Source: DATLYF01 sp035575095
Lineage (GTDB): Bacteria; Pseudomonadota; Gammaproteobacteria; Competibacterales; Competibacteraceae
Assembly (NCBI GenBank): GCA_035575095.1
Contig: DATLYF010000078.1
Span: forward strand, 1 to 22,392
Reading direction: 5' to 3'
DNA: 22,392 nucleotides
The translations under genes were made by a program, and so were the position numbers. Position 1 is the stretch's first letter; each line of letters opens with the position of its first letter. The notes under the pieces are model-generated. The model did not search any database and had not been told where the DNA came from. It was given only the letters and a program-made list of their open reading frames with translations. This document shows, piece after piece, positions 1-7,853 of this stretch.

Positions 1-881
1 CCGCCGATGTCGGAGAGGCTGTGCCAGAGCATCAGCGCGACGATGGCCAGGCTCACCAGGGCCAAGGCCAGGGTCGCCAGGGTCAGCACGCTGCGCCGGT
101 CGTAGCGGTCGGAGAGGCGTCCGAGCGGCAGTTGCAACAACAGGCCGCTGACCTGCAGCACGCTCATGAAGCCGGAGATCTCGGCCACGCGCAGGCCCAG
201 AGACTGGGCGAACACCGGGCCCATGCCATAGGCCGCGCCGCACACCAGGCCGGCGCCGATGCAGCCGATCACCGCCAGTGGCGAGATCGCATAGAGCCGG
301 CGCAGGCCGAAATGGGCCGCCTCCACCGGCACCGGTGCTCGGGTGCGGGTCACCGCCACCGGCACCAGGGCCAGGGCGAACAGCATCACCGCCAGCAGGA
401 ACAGCTCCTGCCCGGCCGGGTCGGCCAGGTTGATGAGCAGCGGACCGCTGCCGGCCGCCAGATAGGTGACCATCATATAGATCGACAGCGCGGTGCCGCG
501 AGTGCGGTCGCTGGCCTGGGTGGTCAGCCAGCTCTCCACCACCATGAACATGCCGGCCATGTTGAAGCCGATGGCGCTGCGCAGCAACACCCACACCACA
601 GGGTGGACGACGAACGGGAACAAGCAGGAGAAGGCTGCGGCCATCGCGCAGAAGGCGGCGAAGGCGCGGATATGGCCGATACGGTTGATGAGCCGGCCGC
701 AGCGCAGGGCGCCGAGCACCAGGCCGCCGTAGTGGGCCGACATCAACAGGCCTACCCATTCCTTGGAGAAGCCCTCCAGGCTGGAGCGCAGGCCGAGAAA
801 GGTGCCGAACAGGCCGCTGGCCGTCATGAGCATGGCGACCGCCAGCATCAAGGCGCCGATGGAGGCGAGCAGTTGCCGCAT
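1..881 (-). CDS. YcaD-like MFS transporter, C-terminal end cut by window
   Basis: Reading the minus strand from the ATG at 881 gives 293 codons with no stop before the window edge, so the C-terminal part is missing. The product begins MRQLLASIGALML and is strongly hydrophobic throughout. It shows major facilitator signatures: GHIRAFAAF after the second helix, VVESWL and SDRTRG near residue 120, and GRLSDRYDRR, the MFS loop between helices 8 and 9, near residue 260. The order of these motifs resembles E. coli YcaD, an inner-membrane permease of unknown substrate. A GGAAG ribosome-binding site lies 8 bases before the ATG. The neighbour starting at 1026 is a paralogue on the opposite strand with many of the same motifs, sharing a 144-base control region. 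The substrate cannot be told from sequence. The family call is firm and the transported compound unknown. Confidence 0.88.
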   Translation of the reverse strand, partial: MRQLLASIGALMLAVAMLMTASGLFGTFLGLRSSLEGFSKEWVGLLMSAHYGGLVLGALRCGRLINRIGHIRAFAAFCAMAAAFSCLFPFVVHPVVWVLLRSAIGFNMAGMFMVVESWLTTQASDRTRGTALSIYMMVTYLAAGSGPLLINLADPAGQELFLLAVMLFALALVPVAVTRTRAPVPVEAAHFGLRRLYAISPLAVIGCIGAGLVCGAAYGMGPVFAQSLGLRVAEISGFMSVLQVSGLLLQLPLGRLSDRYDRRSVLTLATLALALVSLAIVALMLWHSLSDIG

Positions 882-918
882 GCAGAGGCTTCCGGTGTGG
901 GATGGGCTGGTGCCGTTC

Positions 919-948
919 ACTATAGGTCGCCGGCCGCGCCAGGGCCAA
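919..948 (-). promoter_or_regulatory. Candidate sigma70 promoter for the leftward MFS gene
   Basis: On the minus strand TTGGCC (943-948) and TATAGT (919-924) are separated by 18 bases. The -10 matches the consensus at five of six positions and the -35 at three. Transcription would begin near 912, giving a leader of about 30 bases before the ATG at 881. This is a pattern match only. Confidence 0.35.
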
Positions 949-1025
949 GGCGCCTAGAGTGGGAGCGGGGATTCTGGAATCATGGCAGTTCTGCGACACG
1001 ACTCCGCCGATCACTGGGATGCCCG

Positions 1026-2309
1026 ATGCGCCAGATCCTGCTCTCCGTCGCCGCGCTGCTGCTCAGCTACGCACTGCTGCAGCTGGCCAACGGCCTGTTC
1101 ACCACCCTGCTCGGTGTGCGCGCCAAGCTGGAAGGCTTCTCCACCGAGCTGGTGGGCCTGATCGGCTCGGGCTATTTCCTCGGCATGATGCTAGGCGTGC
1201 AGTACGGGGTGCGGGTGCTGGCGGCGGTGGGCCACATCCGCGCCTTCGCCGCCTTCGCCTCGGTGATGTCGATCACCCCGCTGATCAACGTGCTATGGGT
1301 CGATCCCTGGGTCTGGTTCACCACGCGGCTGGCCTCGGGGCTGTGCATGGCGGGCATGATCATGGTCGCCGAGAGCTGGCTCAACGAGCGCGCCAGCAAC
1401 GCCAACCGCGGCCAGTTGCTGGCGCTGTACATGATCACCAACTATTCCGCCGTCGGCCTCGGCCAGTTCCTGCTGCCGCTGGCCGATCCCAACCAGTTCC
1501 AACTCTTCAACCTGGCCTCGATCCTATTCTCCCTGGCTCTGGTGCCGGTGCTGATGACCAGCGCCAGCGCGCCCCAGCTGGCGCAGCCGGATCGAGTGCG
1601 GTTGCGCCAGCTCTACCGGGTGTCGCCGCTGGGCTTCGTCGGCTCCATGGGCGCGGGGCTGGTCAATGCCACTTTCTACGGCCTGGGGCCGGTGTTCGCC
1701 CAGGGGGTGGGGCTGTCCATCGCCGCTACCTCCGCCTTCATGGCCTCGGTCATTATGGGTGGGCTGCTGCTGCAATGGCCGGTAGGCAGGCTGTCGGACC
1801 GCATCGACCGGCGCTGGGTGCTGGGCGGGGTGTCGCTGCTCACCGCGCTAGCGGCGCTGGGCATCCTGGCGGCGCTGGGGTATCCGCGCTACTGGCTGTA
1901 TCTGGCCGGCGTGCTGTACGGCGGTCTGACCTTCACCCTCTATTCCCTGAGCGCCGCCCATGCCAACGACTTCGCCGACCCGGAGCAGCGCGTACAGACC
2001 TCGGGCGGCTTACTCATCGCCTACGGCATCGGCGCCAGCAGCGGGCCGCTGCTGGCCGGTGCGCTGATGGGGCGATTCGGGCCGTCGATGCTGTTCCTCT
2101 GGGGGGCGGCCATCAATACGCTGCTGGGACTGTTCGCCCTGTACCGCATGACGCGCCGCCCAAGCCGCGGCCGGGGGCGTTTCGTGGCGGTACCGGCGGA
2201 GCAACTCACCTCCAAAGAGCTGTACGTGGCGGCGCGGGAGGAACCCAGGCAGGAGGAGCGCGCTGGGCAGGCCAGCTCTTCCCGGAAGACGTGCTCCTCT
2301 GATCCGTGA
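1026..2309 (+). CDS. YcaD-like MFS transporter
   Basis: A 427-residue polytopic inner-membrane protein, probably with 12 helices. The ATG at 1026 (MRQILLSVAALLLSYALL) is chosen because the YcaD-like domain begins there; the same frame stays open for 1 kb upstream only because it lies antisense to the divergent transporter. Visible MFS features are GHIRAFAAF, MVAESWLNERAS and NRGQLLALYM in the N-terminal half, and GRLSDRIDRRWVLG at the helix 8-9 loop. The C-terminal 50 residues are charged and probably cytoplasmic. The Shine-Dalgarno is weak (GGGA about 8 bases upstream). Family membership with E. coli YcaD is inferred from motif order and length (YcaD is about 380 residues). The substrate is unknown. 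Its closest visible relative is the divergent gene ending at 881. Confidence 0.88.
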   Translation: MRQILLSVAALLLSYALLQLANGLFTTLLGVRAKLEGFSTELVGLIGSGYFLGMMLGVQYGVRVLAAVGHIRAFAAFASVMSITPLINVLWVDPWVWFTTRLASGLCMAGMIMVAESWLNERASNANRGQLLALYMITNYSAVGLGQFLLPLADPNQFQLFNLASILFSLALVPVLMTSASAPQLAQPDRVRLRQLYRVSPLGFVGSMGAGLVNATFYGLGPVFAQGVGLSIAATSAFMASVIMGGLLLQWPVGRLSDRIDRRWVLGGVSLLTALAALGILAALGYPRYWLYLAGVLYGGLTFTLYSLSAAHANDFADPEQRVQTSGGLLIAYGIGASSGPLLAGALMGRFGPSMLFLWGAAINTLLGLFALYRMTRRPSRGRGRFVAVPAEQLTSKELYVAAREEPRQEERAGQASSSRKTCSSDP

Positions 2310-2728
2310 CGGGCACAACATCCTGCGGCTGCGGCCCCGTCCCAGTGATTCCTGAACGGGGCGACAAGCTTGCTGGAGCGGATGCGGCTTGCGGATTACC
2401 CCAAGATGACGATCAACGAGCGGGTGGCTAAAGTCAGCTAGAGAGCGCCGACAGGGAGACCAGGAAAGCGGCCCCCGCCTGCCTTCCTCAACGACAAAAC
2501 GAAAAAGGACTCGCCATGACCACCCCTACCTTGGCCCGCCGTTGGATGAGTCCGTGACCGGGATGAGGGCGGTGCTCGACAAGCTTGTCGAATCGGTCTT
2601 CGGCCCACGACTGAGGCATGCTGACAACCGAAGGGCGGGCTTTCACAGCGAAGTGACCCCCCGGCAAGGAAGAAATCGGCGTCCGCCCTTCTTCGTAGCA
2701 ATTTGGCAGAGAACCCGGAGGACTCGGC
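2310..2728. other. Intergenic stretch before the CRISPR-Cas module
   Basis: No complete gene is convincing here. A short coding-like tail in the plus frame ends at about 2440 with ...ADYPKMTINERVAKVS and a stop; it reads like the end of a lost protein that I cannot name. A second coding-like stretch around 2530-2610 (DESVTGMRAVLDKLVESVFG) has no start site and runs into the next gene out of frame. The decamer GACAAGCTTG occurs at 2363 and 2578, the second within the perfect 14-bp palindrome CGACAAGCTTGTCG (2577-2590). No CRISPR repeat-spacer pattern was seen. The promoter for the csm operon probably lies here, but no convincing -35/-10 pair was found. Confidence 0.4.
2334..2362 (+). terminator. 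Weak hairpin after the MFS gene
   Basis: GCCCCGT (2334-2340) and ACGGGGC (2356-2362) can form a 7-bp GC-rich stem with a 15-base loop, 25 bases after the transporter stop. There is no following T-run, so intrinsic termination is uncertain. Confidence 0.25.
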
Positions 2729-3859
2729 ATGCAACCGCGCGATCCCAGCAGCTACCCTCGCCGCATCCTGCTCTGCGTCAGCGGCATGACGCCGCAGATC
2801 GTCACCGAGACCCTCTACGCCCTGGCGGTCCGGAATGGGTCAGCCTTCGTGCCGACCGAGCTCCATCTGGTCACTACCACCGAAGGGGCGGAGCGGGCAC
2901 ATTTGAGCCTGCTCGACCCGGAGCAGGGGCACTTCTTCGGCCTGTGCGCCGACTACGGACTGGATGCCGGTGCGATCCGCTTCGACGACTCCACCATCCA
3001 TGTGATCCCCGGCGCGGATAGCCGGCCGCTGGATGACATCCGCACCGAAACCGATAACGTGGCGGCGGCCGATGCCATCACCGCGATGGTGCGGGACCTC
3101 ACCAGTGACCCGCAAGCCGCCGTGCACGCCTCCATCGCCGGCGGGCGCAAGACCATGGGCTTTTTCCTGGGCTATGCCATGAGCCTGTTCGGTCGCCCCC
3201 AGGATCGACTCTCCCACGTGCTGGTCTCGGCGCCCTTCGAGTCGCACCCGCAGTTCTACTTTCCCCCCCGCAAGCCGCGCCGGCTGGAGCTGCCCAAGGA
3301 GAACCGCTACGTCCACACCGCGGACGCCGAGGTGACGCTCGCCGACATCCCCTTCGTACGCCTGCGCGACAGCCTCGATCCCACTTTGCTCCGCGGCACG
3401 GCTAGCTACAGTGACACCGTAAAGCGTGCCCAGGCAAGCCTCGAGCCGGCGGAGCTGGTACTGGACCTCGAGACGAAGCGGGTGCTCGCAGGCGGAGCGG
3501 CGCTGGAGCTGCCACCGACCGAGTTCGCACTGCTGGCTTTGCTGGCCCGCCGTGCCCAGGACAGCCGGCCGGGGCTGTCTCGGCAGCAAGCCGGGGACGC
3601 GGATGCCACCGAATTCCTGGCCATCTACCGGGACCTGCCTCGGGCCATCATCGGCACGGAGGAGAAGATCCGGGATGGAGGCCTGAACTCATTGGACCTG
3701 GAGCAATGGGTAAGCCGGCTCAACGCCAAGCTGGATCAGGTCCTGGGGCCAGGGCGGGCGCAACCCTACCGGATCAACACCGTCGGTCCACTGGCCCGGA
3801 GCTGCTATGCATTGCTCTTGAAGCCAGAGCAGATCCGGTTCGGGGCAGTGGAGGACTAG
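2729..3859 (+). CDS. CARF-domain type III CRISPR protein (NE0113 / 'Csm6 ring nuclease' group) with OmpR-like winged-helix region
   Basis: The product has 376 residues. The ATG at 2729 has GGAGG about 9 bases upstream. Residues 11-180 form a Rossmann-like CARF domain: ILLCVSGMTPQIVTETLYAL at the start and ASIAGGRKTMGFF at 134-146, whose GGRK (138-141) is the ligand-site signature of the NE0113 family (TIGR02584). CARF domains bind the cyclic oligoadenylates made by Cas10; some members degrade them (ring nucleases). From about 243 the protein changes character: LVLDLETKRVLAGG and LPPTEFALLALLARR match the N-terminal half of OmpR/PhoB winged helices, and WVSRLNAKLDQVLGPG with YRINTVG (327-353) resembles the recognition helix and wing. 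No HEPN RxxxxH or other nuclease motif was seen. It is the first gene of the csm operon, 67 bases before csm1. I infer a cOA-responsive regulator, a ring nuclease, or both; the CRISPR association is firm. Confidence 0.8.
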   Translation: MQPRDPSSYPRRILLCVSGMTPQIVTETLYALAVRNGSAFVPTELHLVTTTEGAERAHLSLLDPEQGHFFGLCADYGLDAGAIRFDDSTIHVIPGADSRPLDDIRTETDNVAAADAITAMVRDLTSDPQAAVHASIAGGRKTMGFFLGYAMSLFGRPQDRLSHVLVSAPFESHPQFYFPPRKPRRLELPKENRYVHTADAEVTLADIPFVRLRDSLDPTLLRGTASYSDTVKRAQASLEPAELVLDLETKRVLAGGAALELPPTEFALLALLARRAQDSRPGLSRQQAGDADATEFLAIYRDLPRAIIGTEEKIRDGGLNSLDLEQWVSRLNAKLDQVLGPGRAQPYRINTVGPLARSCYALLLKPEQIRFGAVED

Positions 3860-3926
3860 CGCCGCAAGCTTGTCGGGCCAGACAAAAGCATCATTGAGCC
3901 AGAGAATGGGTAAGGGAGGAGAGAAG

Positions 3927-6620
3927 ATGGAAGAACGAAAACTATTGTTTGCCTCTTGTCGGATGGCGCTCGCTGCCTTGCTGCATGATTTCGGCAAGTT
4001 CGCTGAGCGTGCCCGCATCGAAGCGGCCGAGCAAAAGGATTCCGACGGCATCAGCCGGCGGGATATGAATGTCCAGCTCTATTGTCCCCATTTCGACGGG
4101 CGGCCCACCCACATCCATGCGGCCTACACGGGCATTGCGTTCGACCTAGTGGAGCGACACTTCCCAGAGCTCATTGGCGATGACATGACGCCCTTCGCGC
4201 CGTGGAAAGACAAGAACGCCGACGATTCGCTGATCAATGCCGCCGCCAAGCATCATCGGCCGGAGACTTTCTTGCAATGGGTGATCGCCACGGCGGACCG
4301 TATGGCCTCCGGCTTCGAGCGCGAGGAGTTCGAGCAATACAATGCCTCCGCGGACGAAACCGATACGAAGAAGAACCACTACACGGCGCGCCAACTCGCG
4401 TTGTTCGAGCAGATCCGGCTGGATGGCGGCGCCGGCACTGCGCGGCCTGCCTGGCGCTATCCGCTCAAACCTCTGTCGCCTACGGGCATCTTCCCGGTAC
4501 AGGCCCAAGGGTACGAAACCGACGACAAGACTGCCGCGCAACGGGAATATCGAGCGCTATGGGAGCAGTTCGTCAAGGCGCTCGAGGACATCCCACGGTC
4601 GCACCGCGCCAACCTCGCCTTGTGGCTGGACCACTTCGAGAGCCTGTGGCAGTGCTTCACGCAGGCCATCCCGGCCGCGACGGCCTTCAACGTCAAGCCC
4701 GAGGTCTCGCTCTACGATCATTCGAAGACCACGGCGGCGCTCGCCGTCGCTCTATGGCGCTATCACCACGAGCGGGCGGACAACCCGGATGAAGTGCGCC
4801 GCGCGATGAAGGAGCGCACCGACTGGGACGAGCCAAAGCTGCTTCTCGTGCAGGGAGATTTCTCGGGCATTCAGGACTTCATCTTCGCCACCGGCGGTGA
4901 GACTCAGCGCCGGGCGGCCAAACTCTTGCGCGGGCGGTCGTTCTACGTATCGCTGCTCACCGAGTGCGCCGCGCTCAAGGTACTGGACGAGCTGTCCCTG
5001 CCGCCCACGAGCCAGGTGATCAACGCGGCGGGCAAGTTCCTGATCGTTGCGCCTAACACCGAGGTGACAAAGGCCGCGCTCGCCCGGGTGCAGGACGAGC
5101 TGAACGCCTGGTTCCTCGCCCATACCTATGGGCAGTCCGGCATCGGGCTCGCCTGGCTGCCTGCCTGTTGCAACGACTTCCTGCACGGCAAGGGGGACAA
5201 GAGCCCCTTCCGTGAACTCATGAAGCGGTTGTTCGAGCAACTCGAAGAGGCCAAGCTCAGGCGGTTCGGGCTCTGCGCCGGCTCGCCTGCGCCGGCTGTG
5301 TTCGAAGGCTTCCTGAATGCCTTCGACGCCGACAAGGGCGAGTGCGACATCGATGGCCGTTCTCCCGCGACCCGACGCCTCGAAGGCGAGCGGGATATCT
5401 GGGTGAGCGCCCTTGCTTACGACCAGGTGATGACGGGCAAGTGGTTGGCGACCTATCAACGCATCTTGGTGACGCGCCAGAACCTGAACCACAACACGCT
5501 TGAGCTTCCGTTGTTCGGCTACCACGTAAGCTTCACCCGCGACGAGGACATCACCGGCAAGTTCGGCCGCGAGGCCGAATCGGGCAATCTGCTGCGCACC
5601 TGGGATTTTTCCCTGCCGGAGCCCGAAGAGGCGGACACGCCGTTATGGAACGGCTATGCGCGCCGCTATATCAATGCCTTCGTGCCGCGCTTCGGTGACC
5701 TTACCAGCTATGACAAGGAACTCTATGAGGGCTTGGAACTGCCGGAAGGCAGGGAAGAGATCAAGACCCTCAATCATCTCGCCCGCGACGACCGACGCCG
5801 TGACGAAGGCGGACGGCTGATCGGCGTCGAGGCCCTGATGACCCTCAAGGGCGACGTGGACAACCTGGGGCTCATCTTCCAGAAGGGCCTGGGGCGCCCC
5901 ACCTTCGCCAAGATGGCGGCCCTCTCACGGCAGATGAACGCCTTTTTTGCCATCTGGCTGCCGTGGGTGTGCCGGAAAGAGTTTCCGAACACCTACACCG
6001 TGTTCGCCGGCGGTGATGATTTCTTCCTCATCGGCCCCTGGCATTCGACGATCAGGCTTGCCCGCCGCATGCGGCAGGAGTTTGCCCGTTACACGGCGGA
6101 AAACGCGGACATCCACTTTTCGGCGGGGCTCTCCATGACCAAGCCGGGCCTGCCCATTCGCCACCTGGGAAGACTGGCGGAGGAGGCCCTGGACGAGGCC
6201 AAGACGCACAACCCCGGCAACGTCGCACCGGCGCCGAAGAATGCTGTGACCTGTTATGGCAAGGCGGTCACCTGGGACGAGTTCGAAGCCCTTATGCAAC
6301 GCGAGGAAGCGCTCGGCAGGCTGGCGGCGGAACTCGGCTTGTCCACGGGCTACCTCTACGACCTGCTCGCCTACACCGATATGGCGGCAAAGGTCAGCGA
6401 ACGGCCAGAAAACGCGCTCTGGCACTCGCGCTTCGCCTATCGCACCCGCCGCATGCTGGAGGCGAAGATCAAGGGCGGAGAAGACCCGAGGGCAGCCGAA
6501 CAAAAGCGGCGTCGGCTTCAGGCCGAGCTTGCCGCCGAGATCGCCCATTCAGGCATCGAGCGATTTGGTGCGGCCTACAAGATCACTTTGTTTACACATC
6601 TCTATCAGCAACGTGACTGA
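3927..6620 (+). CDS. csm1: Type III-A CRISPR effector subunit Cas10/Csm1
   Basis: The large subunit of the Csm complex has 897 residues, within the family range. The ATG at 3927 is preferred because GGGAGGAG sits 5 bases upstream; an in-frame TTG at 3870 lacks such a site. An N-terminal HD nuclease domain is visible: LLHDFGKF with H20-D21, KHHRP at 108-112, and ATADRMASG with D124. The first palm-like domain begins at LVQGDFSGIQDFIF near 308. The second palm carries GDVDN (642-646) and the cyclase motif GGDD (695-698), so target-activated single-stranded DNA cleavage and cyclic oligoadenylate synthesis both look possible. No CxxC pair is present, so the zinc ribbon often seen between the palms in Csm1 appears degenerate; only single cysteines (GLCAGSP, GECDIDG) lie there. 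csm2 follows after 14 bases. Confidence 0.96.
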   Translation: MEERKLLFASCRMALAALLHDFGKFAERARIEAAEQKDSDGISRRDMNVQLYCPHFDGRPTHIHAAYTGIAFDLVERHFPELIGDDMTPFAPWKDKNADDSLINAAAKHHRPETFLQWVIATADRMASGFEREEFEQYNASADETDTKKNHYTARQLALFEQIRLDGGAGTARPAWRYPLKPLSPTGIFPVQAQGYETDDKTAAQREYRALWEQFVKALEDIPRSHRANLALWLDHFESLWQCFTQAIPAATAFNVKPEVSLYDHSKTTAALAVALWRYHHERADNPDEVRRAMKERTDWDEPKLLLVQGDFSGIQDFIFATGGETQRRAAKLLRGRSFYVSLLTECAALKVLDELSLPPTSQVINAAGKFLIVAPNTEVTKAALARVQDELNAWFLAHTYGQSGIGLAWLPACCNDFLHGKGDKSPFRELMKRLFEQLEEAKLRRFGLCAGSPAPAVFEGFLNAFDADKGECDIDGRSPATRRLEGERDIWVSALAYDQVMTGKWLATYQRILVTRQNLNHNTLELPLFGYHVSFTRDEDITGKFGREAESGNLLRTWDFSLPEPEEADTPLWNGYARRYINAFVPRFGDLTSYDKELYEGLELPEGREEIKTLNHLARDDRRRDEGGRLIGVEALMTLKGDVDNLGLIFQKGLGRPTFAKMAALSRQMNAFFAIWLPWVCRKEFPNTYTVFAGGDDFFLIGPWHSTIRLARRMRQEFARYTAENADIHFSAGLSMTKPGLPIRHLGRLAEEALDEAKTHNPGNVAPAPKNAVTCYGKAVTWDEFEALMQREEALGRLAAELGLSTGYLYDLLAYTDMAAKVSERPENALWHSRFAYRTRRMLEAKIKGGEDPRAAEQKRRRLQAELAAEIAHSGIERFGAAYKITLFTHLYQQRD

Positions 6621-6634
6621 AGGAGGACAAGACC

Positions 6635-7105
6635 ATGCCTGCACCGCAAGGCCCGCGATCCGGCCAACAACGTGGCAATCCCGCGCCGCATCAAGCTCAA
6701 TCCGGTGGTCAGCCGCAAGATAGTGGCTTCGCCCGTATCAGGTTCGGCAAGCCGCTCGACCCGGAGCTGTTCAATGGCATCGCCAAGGAAGCCACAAAAC
6801 TAGTGGCGGCGGTCGAGGATCGGAACCGCAACAAGTCCACGCAGCTGCGGCGCTTTTATGACGAACTCTGCCTGTGGGAGATGCGGGTTGCCCAGCAGCC
6901 AGAGAAGTTTGCGGAATATCTGCCTTTCATCCGCATGCTCAATGCAAAGGTCGCCTATGCCGAAGGTCGCAAGCTTGTGGATCAGAACTTTGTTCGCCTC
7001 ATGCATCACACTCTGGGCGAAGTGAAGGACACGGAATCACTAGCCGCCTGCAAGCTGTTCTGGGAAGCCTTCATGGGCTTCTACAAGCAAGAGCGCGCCG
7101 ACTGA
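6635..7105 (+). CDS. csm2: Csm2, small subunit of the type III-A complex
   Basis: A 156-residue, mostly helical protein starting at the ATG at 6635, with AGGAGG about 9 bases upstream. The first 35 residues are rich in Gly, Gln and Pro and look disordered. The rest carries the Csm2 signatures STQLRRFYDEL (about 68-79) and FIRMLNAKVAYAEGRK (about 97-112), and ends in FWEAFMGFYK. Csm2 subunits stack along the inside of the Csm filament against Csm3 and contact the crRNA-target duplex. Spacing to csm1 (14 bases) and to csm3 (21 bases) supports one transcript. The call is firm although the family is short and divergent. Confidence 0.93.
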   Translation: MPAPQGPRSGQQRGNPAPHQAQSGGQPQDSGFARIRFGKPLDPELFNGIAKEATKLVAAVEDRNRNKSTQLRRFYDELCLWEMRVAQQPEKFAEYLPFIRMLNAKVAYAEGRKLVDQNFVRLMHHTLGEVKDTESLAACKLFWEAFMGFYKQERAD

Positions 7106-7126
7106 CAGCCAAGGAGAGAACGCCAT

Positions 7127-7843
7127 ATGAAACTCACCGCCATCCGAAAACTCACCGGTCAGATCGAACTGGTTACGGGCCTACACATCGGCTCCGGCAA
7201 CAACGAGATGCACATCGGTGGGACCGACAATCCTGTCATCAAGCATCCCAGGACCCTGGAGCCTTACATCCCCGGCTCGTCGGTCAAGGGCAAGATCCGC
7301 AGCCTGCTGGAATGGAGGTTGGGTGTCGTTGGCGTAACCGAGGGCAATCCGTTGGGCTTCAGGCACATCGAAGAGCTTTCCGAGAAAGACCGGCCCCGGG
7401 CCAAGGACATCCTCAGGCTCTTCGGCGGCGCACCGGAGGGAGCGGGCGCGAATACGGCGCTGGTCGAGGAGATCGGCCCCACCCGGCTGGCCTTCTGGGA
7501 CTGCGCGCTTGCGCGGGACTGGGTCGAGGAGATGAACCGGCGCAACCTGCTCCTTACCGAGACCAAGATGGAGAACATGATCGACCGCATCCGCGGTGTT
7601 GCCGAGCATCCGCGCAATACCGAGCGGGTACCGGCCGGGGCCCGCTTCGAGTTCGCGCTGACCATCCGGGTGCACGACGGTGAGGACCTGATGCCCACGG
7701 TATACGAAGGACTGAGATTGCTCGAGCTCACCGGCTTGGGGGGCTCCGGCTCGCGGGGCTACGGCAAGGTGCGTTTCGAGAAACTCGATTTGGACGGCCA
7801 GAACGTGCTCCCCGAGCTTGCCAAAGTGAATCTGGTCGCGTAG
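7127..7843 (+). CDS. csm3: Csm3, RAMP backbone subunit and target-RNA nuclease
   Basis: A 238-residue RAMP protein that forms the helical backbone on the crRNA and cuts target RNA at 6-nt intervals. The ATG at 7127 has AAGGAG upstream. Visible features are TGLHIGSGNNEMHIGG at 17-32, followed by D34 in TDNPVI; this aligns with the catalytic aspartate of characterised Csm3 (D33 in Streptococcus thermophilus), so RNA cleavage is probably intact. IPGSSVKGKIRSLLEW follows around 47-62, and the glycine-rich loop GLGGSGSRGYGKVRF comes near the C-terminus. It lies between csm2 and csm4 on the same strand with gaps of 21 and 10 bases. Confidence 0.96.
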   Translation: MKLTAIRKLTGQIELVTGLHIGSGNNEMHIGGTDNPVIKHPRTLEPYIPGSSVKGKIRSLLEWRLGVVGVTEGNPLGFRHIEELSEKDRPRAKDILRLFGGAPEGAGANTALVEEIGPTRLAFWDCALARDWVEEMNRRNLLLTETKMENMIDRIRGVAEHPRNTERVPAGARFEFALTIRVHDGEDLMPTVYEGLRLLELTGLGGSGSRGYGKVRFEKLDLDGQNVLPELAKVNLVA

Positions 7844-7853
7844 GGGGGTCGCC

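Noticed and set aside
21..1025. Long plus-strand open frame running into the second transporter
   Set aside because: It is antisense to the real minus-strand MFS gene; its product is a Gln/His/Ala-rich shadow with no domain. The true start is at 1026.
3243..3859. HEPN ribonuclease domain in the CARF protein
   Set aside because: No RxxxxH motif in the C-terminal part; it fits a winged helix better.
3870..3926. TTG at 3870 as the csm1 start
   Set aside because: No ribosome-binding site there, whereas ATG 3927 has GGGAGGAG at good spacing directly before the conserved N-terminus.
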